From the NCBI RefSeq assembly GCF_037126465.1, contig NC_088202.1, positions 117,752,123-117,816,122 of the forward strand: 64,000 nt of DNA. Reading direction: 5' to 3'. The notes under the pieces are model-generated. The model searched no databases, was not told where the DNA came from, and was given only the letters and a program-made list of their open reading frames with translations. Position numbers and translations under genes: made by a program. Of the stretch, positions 9,707 to 20,712 are shown one piece after another. The number at the start of each line of letters is the position of its first letter. Position 1 is the first letter of the stretch. The DNA is from Ornithodoros turicata. Its lineage: Eukaryota > Arthropoda > Arachnida > Ixodida > Argasidae.

Positions 9707-11647
9707 ATGGCTCGTTGTAGCGTCTCTATCGCTATTTTCAGCAAAAGCTTCGCGGATAAATCTTGTTTGATATTTGAAGCAAGTGAATTGAGCGATGTTT
9801 CGAGTGACATAATCAAGAATCACCTTCAAAGGAATGGGTTGAGAGTCACGGGCAACAGAAAGGTTTTGGTTCGACGGTAAGTGCGCAGTTTCAAGTTTTG
9901 CAACTCACTGCGTGTGCGTCTTCACGTGTGCATTTGTTTGTTGGTTTGGTAGGTGTCTCGGGAACCTAAATCGTTCAGGCTGCGAAAATGACGAAAACGA
10001 GAGTAGCAGCAGGAACGCTACCATGAGTGACCTCGGTAGTTGCAGGTTCCACACTATCGTCGCGGTGCCACTTCCTCTAGAAAGCTTTACTATGAGTAAC
10101 GTGATGGACTACTTCATCTTCCGCCAGTTGGAGGCTGGTATAGAAGCAGATTATAAAGGTAACACAATTTTTGCAACTTCGTCGTATCGCTTCGCTATAG
10201 CAACAACCTGCTTTGTGTCCAGTGCCAGACGCAGTGCTAAAAGTGTGTCACTTTCCTGTCGCAAACTGTTTTTCAGGCATTAGTGAAAAGTCTGTTCAGT
10301 TGTTTAAAGCAGGACACGTTGCTGACATACAGCATGCTGAACAAGATGATGAGGTGTATGTACGCGCCCAGTGTAAAGCAGAAATGAGAAAAAATGTGGT
10401 GTACAAGTTGTTGCTGTGCTGTGACAAGCGTGGAAAAATCTGTTTTGGCGAATGTAGCTGCAAGGCTGGTGCAAGGCCAGCATCTTGTAAGCACCTAGGT
10501 GCCCTGTGTTATATGCTTGAAGACTATTACAGGTAAATTAAAATGATGTGAGGAGGACACATCACTGTGCATATTTTCTTCTATGAAACAAAAATGCTGG
10601 CATATCCATTGTGACATGTTTTTATGATGCAGGCAGGGACTCCAGATTGCACCTACAGATGTTCTACAGAAATGGCATCAACCTTCTGTCATCAAGATTG
10701 GACCAACGCGTCTGAAGGACATCATGGTTTCGGAAACCGTCAAATATAGGGAATGTGATGTCAGTGTTCCTCGTGTTACAGACAGCGAGTTGCAACAGTT
10801 TGTCCAAGGGATGGGATCCGACACAATGTATGCAAGAAGCTTGTTTGTGCAACACGCTTACTTGGAGCCACCACCAGACAACCTCCCAATGTCAACTGTT
10901 CTACCAGATATTGCTTATCATCCCCAAGAATGTACAACTCAGATCCTCCTGTATTATGCTGAGCATGTTCGGCTTGACCTACAAGAGTGTCAGAGACTTC
11001 AGGAACGTACAAGAGCTCAGTTTTTGTGTCATTTATGGCATGATGAAAGAAAGCTCCGCCTCACAGCATCCAATTTTGGGAGGGTAATTTCTAGGAGAGA
11101 CGATTTCAAGAAACTTGCAGTTGATCTAACTAGTAAAAAAAATATCAGCCACGTTCCAGCTGTACGTCATGGCATTCAGTCTGAGAAAGTGGCAAAACAG
11201 AGACTTTTGGAATATACTAACTCAACAATAATATACGACTGTGGGTTGGTAGTAAATCCAAAGTTTCCTTATCTGGCATGCTCCCCTGATGGTCTTTTGT
11301 ACATTGATGGTGAACCAGCTCTCATTGAATGCAAAGCATTGTATAATGCTAAGGGAAAATCTGTGTCTGAAGCATTGAATGACAGAATGTACCCTTATCT
11401 TGTGAGTAATGGCTCATCACTATCCTTGAAACAGGATCATATGTATTTTTATCAGGTCCAGGGCCAAATGGCTATCACTGGTGTACACCATTGCTTCTTT
11501 GTAGTTATTGCTGACCTCACAAAGGAACCCTTCGTACAAAAAATCAGTTTTGAACCTGATGTGTGGAAGGACATGGTACCCAAGCTGCGGGACTTCTATT
11601 TTATGCACTTCCTTCCACAGGCACTGAGCAGAGGTACCACACAGTAA
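9707..11647 (+). CDS. SWIM zinc finger / YqaJ-type nuclease, 4 exons
   Basis: Exons at 9707-9876, 9953-10158, 10277-10532 and 10633-11647 join in phase across GT-AG introns into 548 aa with no stop. Residues about 30-56 resemble a SAP DNA-binding motif. A SWIM zinc finger, C-x-C-x8-C-x-H, is at 185-198. The C-terminal half is a YqaJ (lambda-exonuclease-like) domain: LRLTASNFG, HG..SE, LACSPDGL with D430, IECKAL with E443 and K445, and QVQGQM at 485-490. D, E-x-K and the Gln motif are the expected catalytic set, so the nuclease looks active. The first ATG fitting the exon is 9707. It probably acts in the nucleus on transposon DNA ends. Introns are 76, 118 and 100 bp. Confidence 0.88.
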
Positions 11648-12013
11648 TGAGTGTGTATTAGCTTCCACCCATGACTCTTCACGTAATGAACAGAAGTGTA
11701 TGTGATATAACATGTAGCCATCTTTTCATAACATGTGTATTCATAACTGACCTGTACATATCATTGAGAAATAAAACAATTCATCTTTGCCATTGTTCAG
11801 GGTACATGAAACCACGTACATAGTAGAATATTATGTAATCGGTTGAGATGTACACATAAGCAGGACACTAAACTCTACTTTCTTTGTGTATCTCTCCTTA
11901 CATTTTTTTTTCTTTTACTGTGGGAACCACACTAGTACAGCATAGAAATAGACTGATGTACCTTTTTGATGCAAAACAATGTAGTTTCAAAGACTGGACA
12001 TAGCGTTTAATAT
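11648..12013. other. 3' UTR zone between convergent genes
   Basis: AT-rich, no ORF. AATAAA at 11770-11775 suits the SWIM-YqaJ transcript, 123 bases after its stop. No clear signal was seen for the opposing transposase transcript. Confidence 0.55.
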
Positions 12014-13421
12014 TCAGCTCACAAGGGGTGCACCAGCATTACATAAAAAAGCACAGATGTAGAACACTTCTTCCGCTTCGTATAGCAGCTTGATGTCAAT
12101 AGGTTTTGCAAAATACTTGAATGTCTTTATGCGACCTATTGCCCTCTCAACATGGATTCTATTGTGTGCGACATTTCGTGTTTGTAGCACCTCCCTATGT
12201 GTCAGCTGAGGACGACCGTCCATAAATGGAGGGGTCACCACAGTTATCGTTTTTCCATTAACTGTAAAGGATCCCGAGAACCCACGATCAGCAAGGACAA
12301 GGTCGTTTTCTTCTAGCTGCTGCAGCACTCCACAATTCTGAAGGAGGTATTTGTCAGATGTACTACCTCCATATAGGTCTGACACAAAAGAGATTGCTCC
12401 ATTTGGTGTTATTCCAACTAAAGCTTTCAACGTATTACTGTTCTTGTAGTGAGACCACGTCTGTTGTTGTGCAGTAGGATTTGATGGCTGTTGGATCTCG
12501 ATTTCTGTGCAGTCTATGATCACTCTACACTGTGGGAAGCTTCGAATAAATGAAATGGGCATTGTCTTATCAACCACACTTCTCTCAGGCCATAAGTTAA
12601 TTGTTTTTAACCTCTTGTACACTCGGGTTATCCAGTATGCAAGAATCCTAGATATAGTTGACCTGTCTACCAGGAAACGTTGTGAGAGATCATAATGTGT
12701 GCACCCAGTTCTGAGCCTGCAGAAAGAGGCACGTTGAAGGTCGCCACCGGATTTCGTCCAGTTGGGAAACAAAGCCCAAAGTAATCCCCCTCTGGACAGA
12801 AAAGCGAAAGGGCTGAAATCGAGGGCAACTGGCCTTGGAAAGTGGAACGGAGACATCGTGAACAGAGAGGACTGCGTGGGAGCGTCGTCGCTTCTCACGT
12901 AGGGAAAAAGGGACGCATCCTTTAAAAGCGGCGCGTGACCTGGATTAGGGGAGAGCGTCTGGAGGAGTGAAAGTCGACGGTTCTACGACAGGGGAGACGG
13001 ACAGCGGTGACCAAGCCTCACCCTGCAGCCCAGCCTCGGAGACCGACCGGCAGCTCCCGCATCCTGAACCTCCCGAGCCCGACCAGACAGTGTACCTGAA
13101 TCAGCGTACAACCGGCAGCGGACCCACCTCAGCAGTGAAAGCAGCGTGCGGAACGGCCCCGACACAGTTCAAGAGCCACTCTACGATCACCATCGTGGGA
13201 CGTCGCCCGCTGGATGTAAGTCCAAACGCACGCAGTCCCCAACATAAGGTTAGGTAGTACCGTAAGGCTAGACAGTGTTTGTAGAAATAAATTGTTGTCA
13301 ACCCTGTACCTCTCGTCTGGACTCTTCGTCTCACTCAAAAGCGAACCCGATTTTGTGCGACTACCTCTCCGGAGGCCGCGGTCGTCACAACGTAGAAGGA
13401 ACCCTTCTTCGCCAGTGTTCA
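12014..13421 (-). pseudogene. DDE transposase (ISL2EU type), split by a solo LTR
   Basis: The - strand frame from 12734 to 12014 encodes about 240 aa: a helix-turn-helix-like segment (DLSQRFLVDRSTISRI) and a DDE core with Asp at 12512-12514 (IIDCTE), Asp at 12287-12289 (LADRGF) and Glu at 12146-12148 (HVERAIGRIK). The frame also runs open into the LTR, but those residues are not native. Beyond the LTR, 13421-13394 continues the family pattern in the same frame, next to a possible splice acceptor (GTGCAG) at 13422-13427. Upstream exons, possibly including a THAP domain, were not found. The core triad is intact; the insertion is the only lesion seen. Confidence 0.85.
12735..13389 (+). repeat. 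solo LTR of Gypsy element 1 family
   Basis: 655-bp LTR starting TGAAGG and ending TCACA, matching 1-602. It is flanked by ACGT at 12731-12734 and 13390-13393, a 4-bp target duplication normal for Gypsy. AATAAA is at 13286-13291. No internal region remains, so the element was lost by LTR-LTR recombination. It lies in the coding region of the DDE transposase. Confidence 0.92.
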
Positions 13422-13509
13422 CTGCACAGACGTCTCATAAGGGTACCAATTGCTTGCTTCGCGTCCGCTTGGGTGCGACCAGCTCTACATATCGCATACT
13501 ACGCGACTG

Positions 13510-14017
13510 TTTTAAAGGAGCATGGGAGTGACATTTAACTTGACTCGAAACCCTGCTTCATCTGTGAAGCTGTCCACAAGGTCTGTGAAGCTGGCTTCAT
13601 CTGTGAAGCTGTCCACCCACCATGCAAAATACTTTCGATCTGCGGCGTAATGTCACTGCGCAATACACTTAACAAAAGACGGCAGTCGCGGCGCGTGACG
13701 TAGAAGCTGCTCGGTGCCTTTTTTCTTTGTTTTTTCATCTCGGCTCGCGCGCCGCTTATACATGTTTCAGCTGTGCCCTTGGACGTCACTGGTCACGTGC
13801 CGTAGCCCGTGATACGTCACGCCATCTCCGGCTTCGCTTCGGCGCTCTTCGGATGTGGAGAGCACTCTTGGAGAGTTGTGCGGAACAGAGCCTTGCGCGT
13901 GCTCTCTGGGTTGCCTGCGCTCATCGTTCTTTCGCAGCAGCTTATTTTATTTGTTGTAGAAGACGTTGCAGCGAAAAACTAAAAATATTTTTGGGGTCAC
14001 TTCCATGTTCCTTTAAG
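13510..14017. mobile_element. possible small TIR element
   Basis: The ends at 13510-13531 and 13996-14017 are inverted repeats of about 22 bases with three mismatches (core AAAGGA-CATGG-AGTGAC). No transposase and no clear target duplication. The interior has CRE-like sites (GACGTCAC at 13782) and a short direct repeat at 13553-13611. Confidence 0.45.
13553..13611. repeat. short direct repeat with palindromic core
   Basis: GCTTCATCTGTGAAGCTGTC occurs twice (from 13553 and from 13588). Each unit contains the palindromic core GCTTCATCTGTGAAGC. Confidence 0.6.
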
Positions 14018-15074
14018 GTGATGACAAAATAATACTCAGAGTGTGCCCTCCATGCTGTCCTTGGTTCACCTCCGTGTAACGATACGTCATCTACGGAAAT
14101 GATTTTTGGGGAGTCTGTTATTTGAGAATCCCGGCAGGCACGTCTTGCGTTCAGACATACGAATAACCTTACATACGTTATAGGCAGAAGAAACGAAGCA
14201 AAAACGAGACAGATATTAACACGCATGGGGTATATCACCTCAAATTCCTCAGTACCGAAGAAATAGGGCTACAAAAACAGGAAAGCATGGAGAGAGCGGT
14301 GTGCACCAGCTCCAGCAACGTGACGTTCAACGTCTAAGGCGTTTGTGTGGCACTTCACAAGCTACCCGTGTCACTCTGCACCATGCACAGCATGTATACC
14401 TTAACAAAACTATCCTGAACGTATGTCCCAAAGCCATCGCCAACTCTATCTGAAGTCAGTCCCTCGATCGCAAACAGATCGAGCGAAAACAGCCAGGTAC
14501 ATAAGTCACAATAGAAAACGTCAGCGCTAATCCCGGTGCTCACGCCTGGGAAATCTCCGAGGTCGATAGAATCATTCCGTCCTATATGCCCCAGAAGCTG
14601 TTTGTGCAAAATAGTTGAGCCACTGCGGTACTGAACTGACTACTGTTGGAACTCATAGGAATGCCATGAACTACAATGTGGACTTGGTGTCATGCACGCT
14701 AGAAGAAAGGCACGTGGGTTGTTCAAGGTGGCAGTTTTTCTAGATATGACAGTGTCACGACACGACACGACGCCAGCCACGTATGCATGTAAGGACCATG
14801 CTTCATCAGAAAATAATCCGTGGCCGCGTGTTAAAGTGGATCACAGAGTGCTTTGCTTTATTAACGTCATGGGTTTTGTTTGGAGTCTCATAGCCAGCGA
14901 GGACGGCTATAGATGTAAACAAGTAAAATGATCAGTTGACTAAAACAGTAGAAGTATTTTAAGGTGGCGCACTCGACAGACAATCGAGATATGTTCGGTT
15001 CGATCTCCGTCGCTCCCTGGCTTTTTCGACGACTGCCATATTTCAGCGGCACGTTTACGTTCGTTTCGTGCGGC
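14018..15074. other. non-coding, no recognised feature
   Basis: Only short unsupported ORFs; no domain, TIR or known repeat was seen. Confidence 0.5.
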
Positions 15075-15570
15075 AATTCCGGCTCTTTCTCCCCTTCCTC
15101 TGAGCGCAGCATCGGGTGTCCGCGCGAGCGACATCTCGTCCGCGGAAGAGAGCATACACCAAGGAGATATCGCTGGCAAAACAGAAGTATCCCAACGAGT
15201 ATCGGCTCTTATCATCACTTTGTTTGTGTCTGTTTGACAACATGTTTATTTTTTAAATTCTATTTTCGCGCCACGAAGCAACTGTGGCTATGAGCGGCGT
15301 ACAGACCTGGACAGATGAAGCAAGGACAGCAGGAAGGAGTGCGGGCAGGGGGGTTAATATGCGATCTGGGCCGACACCAGTGGGAACTGTGCCGACAGTG
15401 ACAAATTGTAACTTGACAGTATGTTGAAAAGTAACGAGTTACTTTTATGAGTGTTTACTATTCTACTCAAAAACGTTTTAAAATTGAGCGTTTACTACTC
15501 TGTACGAAGTTACTTTTTTGCGTGGTATTCAGCAACTTAGCTTAAATACCTTTTTTGGAGTAACTTGTAC
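15075..15570 (+). repeat. interspersed repeat R, copy A
   Basis: Resembles 34505-35147 in the same orientation: a shared block around GCGCGAGCGACAT and TATCCCAACGA, then a tail with GTAACTT/GTTACT motifs and TGGTATTCAG. Copy A is interrupted by a SINE fragment. Probably an old non-autonomous DNA transposon; class unknown. Confidence 0.55.
15308..15405 (-). repeat. tRNA-derived SINE fragment (tick type)
   Basis: The complement has the 3' body of the SINE at 32948-33225 (CCGACACAGTTCC-like block, AGGACGCAT-like block, CACTCCTTCCTGCTGTCC). The tRNA-like head is missing. Confidence 0.65.
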
Positions 15571-17240
15571 AAGCCTTCAAAGTATCACAGTGTCTGGCAA
15601 AACTTTTATTAGTGTCAACCAGGAGGCTGCGAATGGGTGGGACGTGCAACCAGTTTTTAAGAATAAAGCTAATGAAAATATCAGAATAAATAAAACTATC
15701 TCCACGAACGGCCCATGCGTGCAGTTCCAGCCGCCGGATTTGCGTATCATTTATGTCATTTCATCAACATTAGGGTCGTCACGACCGTTCTTGGGCACCA
15801 ATAAAACATTATTATTATTATTATTAATCTGTCCGTCGGTTTGTCAGTAGAGAGATCCGGCTGCCCATCTGCTTTTCATCTAAACGAGAGGAAGTAAACA
15901 GCCGTAACCGACAGTTGGTCTTGTATATCACGGTCGCGTGCGTGCTTTCTGAGAAGCACACGCCATGTGTCGTTTGTACGTTTGTCCACGCTCAGTCTTT
16001 TTAAGCATAGAGTTCCTGGAATATATATTTGCATTGAAGATTGCCTGAATATTTCTCGAAGATTCAGGAGAAGGATGTCATGTTCATAACAAGCAGGAGT
16101 CACGTCTGAAGAAAAAAAAAATAAAAAAAAAATAACGGGGAGTTGCCCTTTTAAGAGCGACATTTTCTGTAGTTCTGGGCCCGTGTGCCACAAAATCAGC
16201 TATGCAACTGTTTAAGCGCGTTCAGCGTCCATAAGCTTCGTTATCTCCAAGCACGTTCCTCTGCACATGTTTAAAAAGTTGAGTTTAAGTTCGAGTTTGA
16301 ATATATATATAAAAACGGGAAAAGAATGAATTCGTAGCATTTTTTAGAAATTATTTTCGGATCCTACCACACTTTATTTTGAAACGAGCCCTGCTATAGA
16401 GAACTGCGTGACTATGCTGCACCCACACACCGTGAAGGACGTTGTTTTCCATACAAAAGTAAGACATTGCAGTGTCGAAGTCATTATCGTAGTATCATTT
16501 TTTTTATTTTTTTTTTTACTTGAAGGAGTTGGCTATTGCCGTATACCTAGTTATTTTAACTTACACTTTTCTACTAACGGCTTGCACGCACATCAGTTTT
16601 CCTATATTTTCGCAACCAGTGCATACTTTTCTTTGCATTTCCCGTACGGTGAGCCCACCGTATCATCAGGGTTCTTAGTACTTCTCTTTTTTCGCACACA
16701 GGTTCAAGCGCGAAATTATATCCCTTTCCGATATCCTTTTCTTCTATTCTGCTTGGTATGGCAGGAAACTATCGTGGTGCATGGCATCTACATTGCATTT
16801 TCTGGAGACGCTTCCTCTTTACCTAACAATATCGTACCACAAGGCAGTGACAACGATTCACACCACAGTCTCCAGATTTTTAAATATAATTACATGGCGG
16901 CTCTCGCCCACAGAGTGATTTTCCATGGCCAAAATGTTGTAGACCACCACACATTCCTTGACTGAGACACTAACATCACCTGGTCAAAGGCCAAGTGTCT
17001 ACTTCCTTTTGTCACATGAACAGCATACTTGCGAGCACTCATTGTAAAAAAATAAGAAAGAAAAGAAATAAATAAAGAAATCACTGGACGAATACGATAG
17101 CCCGTAATACGATATTTTAGCGCAGTTGTTGAGGTTGAGTTATACACCACTCTTGTTATTTGTATTTTCTTCGCAAACTTTATTCAGGTCCCAGTCCTAT
17201 CACAGTTCTTGATGGTCATGAGCGTGTTTTATTGGGCTTA
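15571..17240. other. non-coding with simple repeats
   Basis: Holds (ATT)n at about 15810-15826 after AATAAA, a possible LINE tail, plus A-rich and T-rich runs near 16115 and 16500. No gene supported. Confidence 0.5.
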
Positions 17241-18059
17241 TACAGACTGTCCCAGCTAAATGCGAACATATTTTTAAAAACATATACATCAGTTTTTCGG
17301 AAATGAAATCAATTCCAATATAGCATAAGCTGAAGGGCACTCCTTAGGAGGGCACTAGCAACCTCCTAAGACAATGTCTTTATGAACTGTCAATAATTAA
17401 CTTTAAGAGCTACGAAGTTCTCCCAATGAGAACATCTGTTCCTTTCGGTCACCTGATATCATAGCCGTTTTCAGAACAAATATCCGTTCGGTAGATCGTC
17501 CGCAAAAAATTCGTGAAGAAAAGCCGTTTTTTTATTTATTTTGTTCATTGTGCATCTTCGGAGACGCGTCTTTCTTTCACCCCCCAATGTGAAAGGGTCC
17601 AGTGAGCACAATGTCGCCTCTTGCATCCTTGAAAAAGCTTAGAAGAAAACAGAAAATGCAACCCAAGATAAGGGCAGTTCCGATAGCGTCACCCGATACA
17701 TTTGTTTTTCTTTCGTTTCCGCAAGTTAGAGCTCACCTTCGACGCATGAGGCGGCACTGTGATCCTTCACCCTCGCACACTGGGGGTGAAGGAAAGACGC
17801 GTCTCCGAAGATGCGCAATGAACAAACAAACAAAAAGACGGTTTCCTTCACGATTTTTTTGCGGATGATCTACCGAACGGATTGTTGTTCTGAAAACGGC
17901 TACGATATCAGGTGACCGAAAGGGATAGATGTTCTCATTGGGACAACTTCGTAGTTTTTATAATTGAAAAGTTAATTATTGAAAGTGAATTAAGACATTG
18001 TCTTAGGAGAGCCCTTCAGCATATGCTATATTGCAATTGATTTCATCTCGGAAAAAGTG

Positions 18060-19440
18060 ATATATATATATATATATACTCATTGAACGATGCGACAGCA
18101 CCAGAGGACACGTGTTTCGCCGTGTTTGCGGCTCGTCGGCCCTGGGTAGCTGCGCATCGTTCGGGATTGGCAAACCAGGGGTCACTCAGCGAGCGATATA
18201 CACCTGGGAGGGTGACTGAGCACTCCTCAATGCCACAGTGCAAGCCAGTGAATTATAAAGAGGGGGGAAAAACCATTAAAAAAATAAGTAAATGATGCTA
18301 GACGTGTTTGAAATTCAAACTTACAGATTAAAATGGCTTCTATGGCAGCACGTAGAAAAACAGATACTCATTGAACGATGCGACAGCACCAGAGGACACG
18401 TGTTTCGCCGTGTTTGCGGCTCGTCGGCCCTGGGTAGCTGCGCATAGTTCGGGATTGGCAAACCAGGGGTCACTCAGCGAGCGATATACACCTGGGAGGG
18501 TGACTGAGCACTCCTCAATGCCACAGTGCAAGCCAGTGAATTATAAAGAGGGGGGAAAGCCATTAAAAAAATAAGTAAATGATGCTAGACGTGTTTGAAA
18601 TTCAAACTTACAGATTAAAATGGCTTCTATGGCAGCACGTAGAGAAACAGATACTCATTGAACGATGCGACAGCACCAGAGGACACGTGTTGCTTTCCCC
18701 CCACGGCTTTCCACACGGCTTTCCCCCCTCTTTATAATTCACTGGCTTGCACTGTGACATTGAGGAGTGCTCAGTCACCCTCCCAGGTGTATATCGCTCG
18801 CTGAGTGACCCCTGGTTTGCCAATCCCGAACGATGCGCAGCTACCCAGGACCGACGAGCCGCAAACACGGCGAAACACGTGTCCTCTGGTGCTGTCGCAT
18901 CGTTCAATGAGTATCTGTTTCTCTACGTGCTGCCATAGAAGCCATTTTAATCTGTAAGTTTGAATTTGAAACACGTCTAGCATCATTTACTTATTTTTTT
19001 AATGGCTTTCCCCCCTCTTTATAATTCACGGGCTTGCACTGTGGCATTGAGGAGTGCTCAGTCACCCTCCCAGGTGTATATCGCTCGCTGAGTGACCCCT
19101 GGTTTGCCAATCCCGAACGATGCGCAGCTACCCAGGGCCGACGAGCCGCAAACACGGCGAAACACGTGTCCTCTGGTGCTGTCGCATCGTTCAATGAGTA
19201 TCTGTTTCTCTACGTGCTGCCATAGAAGCCATATTAATCTGTAAGTTTGAATTTCAAACACGTCTAGCATCATTTACTTATTTTTTAATGGCTTTTCCCC
19301 CCTCTTTATATATGTATATATATATATAACGATGCGCAGCTACCCAGGGCCGACGAGCCGCAAACACGGCGAAACACGTGTCCTCTGGTGATGTCGCATC
19401 GTTCAATGAGTATATATATATATATATATATATATTCATC
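18060..19440. repeat. 288-bp repeat family, direct and inverted copies
   Basis: Units starting ACTCATTGAACGATGCG occur at 18078, 18366 and 18653 (spacing 288 and 287, third truncated). Inverted units end CAATGAGTAT near 18914, 19201 and 19411. The cluster is a large inverted repeat centred near 18700. Further partial units lie at 19322-19410 and 19541-19617. Each unit carries GAACGATGCG and, about 80 bases later, its complement CGCATCGTTC. Flanks are (TA)n. No coding potential; the repeated open frames merely reflect repetition. Confidence 0.88.
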
Positions 19441-19645
19441 GATTTTTAAGTTTTAATAAACCCTTTTTTTGTTACTTCCCCTACTTTCGTCTTCTGTCTC
19501 CCATTTATTTCAACTATATATATATATATATATAGATACTCATTGAACGATGCGACAGCACCAGAGGACACGTGTTTCGCCGTGTTTGCGGCTCGTCGGC
19601 CCTGGGTAGCTGCGCCATATATACTTTTTTTCGAACATATTTTTT

Positions 19646-19682
<37 letters not shown>
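19410..19682. repeat. (TA)n tracts with partial 288-bp unit
   Basis: (TA)n at about 19411-19436, 19516-19535 and 19649-19681 bracket a unique stretch and a truncated unit at 19541-19617. Confidence 0.8.
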
Positions 19683-19683
<1 letters not shown>

Positions 19684-19719
19684 AAAAAATATGTTCGCAT
19701 TTAGCTGGGTCACCCTGTA

Positions 19720-20342
19720 TAGGCAGAAACCGCGGACCGAGCTTGGCTCATTCTACTGCTCTCGTAGCACCCTCTTTCTTCACTTTCCTCCTCGCCCCCT
19801 CTTTGCTTACGCCGTGCCACCCTTCTTCGCTTTCCTCCTCGCACCCTCTTCACTCTCTTCGTGCCACACCCACCGTACGCTGCCCTGCGGCTTTCCTCCT
19901 CACGCTCTCCCGTTGTTTCATTCTTCGCTTCGCTCCTCTATCGCTCTGCCGGTTACAACGGTGACGCAGCTCAAACCAGCGACGGGCGCCTGAGAGCTGC
20001 GCTTTAAAGGGATAGTGGCATGGAGCAACCCGCTTCGGGAGATATCACGTTCGATTACCCATAGCTTGAAATGTGAGCCTACAAATTATGCCGCAAAAAA
20101 TCTGCATTGTTATCGAGAAAATTAATTTTCAGATAATCATATCCGTATTCTCAACACAAAAGTCAGCTGGCAACAACAGCTATCAGTTACGTTCTGCGGA
20201 ATCTCAGCTGATTGGTTGTTTGAGAGGCCCCGGACGGTGCCGGAGCAGACGACGTACGGCTAGTGTTCCCGCGTCTGCTTCTGTCCTGATTCCGAAGCTT
20301 CAAAGTGTTCCTAATTCCTGTACGCGGCATTTTTTGTCTAGG
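19720..20342. other. pyrimidine-rich non-coding stretch
   Basis: 19740-19940 is strongly C/T-rich on + with recurring CTTTCCTCCTCGC blocks. No gene recognised. TTTTTTGTCTAG at 20331-20342 could be a splice acceptor for the THAP exon. Confidence 0.45.
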
Positions 20343-20712
20343 ATGCCGGATGATAATGTCTGCAGTGTGCCTTACTGCAAGAACACCTCAATGAGGAATC
20401 CGAACATTTCGTTTTACCATACCCAAGACGACGATGTACGCAGCGAAAGTGGTAACCTACGATTGCGTGCTATCATTACTGATTGCCCCAACTTTGCACT
20501 TTGGTGCGTGCTATCAACCGTGGGATAAAACTGAAAACAGCGTCTCGTGTATGTTCGATGCACTCCTCAGACGACGCGTACGTAGTACGACGTAGTGATA
20601 TCTTCAAAGCAAGACTGAGCGTGCCACCGACAAAGGAGAAATGAAAAAGTCGCTAAAAGTCGATGTTGTGCCGCCCGTCTTTTTATGACTCCTGTGGAGA
20701 AGATATACGAAG
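20343..20712 (+). pseudogene. THAP zinc-finger exon (frameshifted)
   Basis: Starts at ATG 20343 with MPDDNVCSVPYCKN, the N-terminal C2 half of a THAP (C2CH) DNA-binding domain. The second half (AINRGIKLKTASRVCSMH, then the Tyr-bearing segment) lies in another frame from about 20506. GCGTGCTATCA occurs at 20465-20475 and 20506-20516, so a 41-bp insertion between direct repeats explains the frame change. A later VDVVPPVF segment fits the domain end after a further shift. AAG-GTAAGA at 20710-20718 is a strong splice donor. THAP domains occur in transposases and host regulators; which one is unknown. Confidence 0.65.

Larger units (their letters stand above)
9467..13509. mobile_element. ISL2EU-type DNA transposon with two convergent genes
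   Basis: A + strand YqaJ nuclease gene and a - strand DDE transposase gene face each other tail to tail, 366 bp apart. This pair of proteins is the known content of ISL2EU transposons, and that family knowledge is the basis of the name. Terminal inverted repeats and target duplication were not found, so both limits are approximate. A solo LTR (12735-13389) is inserted in the transposase gene. Confidence 0.65.
17243..19717. mobile_element. foldback element A, invaded by 288-bp repeats
   Basis: The left arm starts CAGACTGTCCCAGCTAAATG at 17243 after TA. Its inverted partner runs from about 17765 to 18055 and then, after a long interruption, 19683-19717 ends GCTGGGTCACCCTG before TA. Arms are about 330 bp. 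The right arm is split in a TA-rich stretch by (TA)n and the 288-bp repeat cluster. No transposase; the TA flanks suggest Tc1/mariner-type mobilisation. Confidence 0.75.

Noticed and set aside
12735..12898. N-terminal extension of the DDE transposase frame
   Set aside because: This part reads through the solo LTR; the native coding stops at the ACGT duplication at 12731-12734 and resumes beyond 13393.
13390..13440. THAP C-terminal motif next to the solo LTR (CSEHW in another frame, - strand)
   Set aside because: Short match in a frame that does not join the transposase frame; judged chance.
18060..18690. CRISPR-like array
   Set aside because: Whole 288-bp units repeat in tandem with no unique spacers; the genome is eukaryotic and no cas genes are present.
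18083..19225. Many 60-70-codon frames with identical proteins on both strands
   Set aside because: They are the 288-bp repeat read repeatedly in direct and inverted copies; there is no start context, domain or codon signal.
20001..20040. Second copy of the 13510 TIR (CTTTAAAGGGATAGTGGCATGG)
   Set aside because: Spacing differs and no partner end was found.
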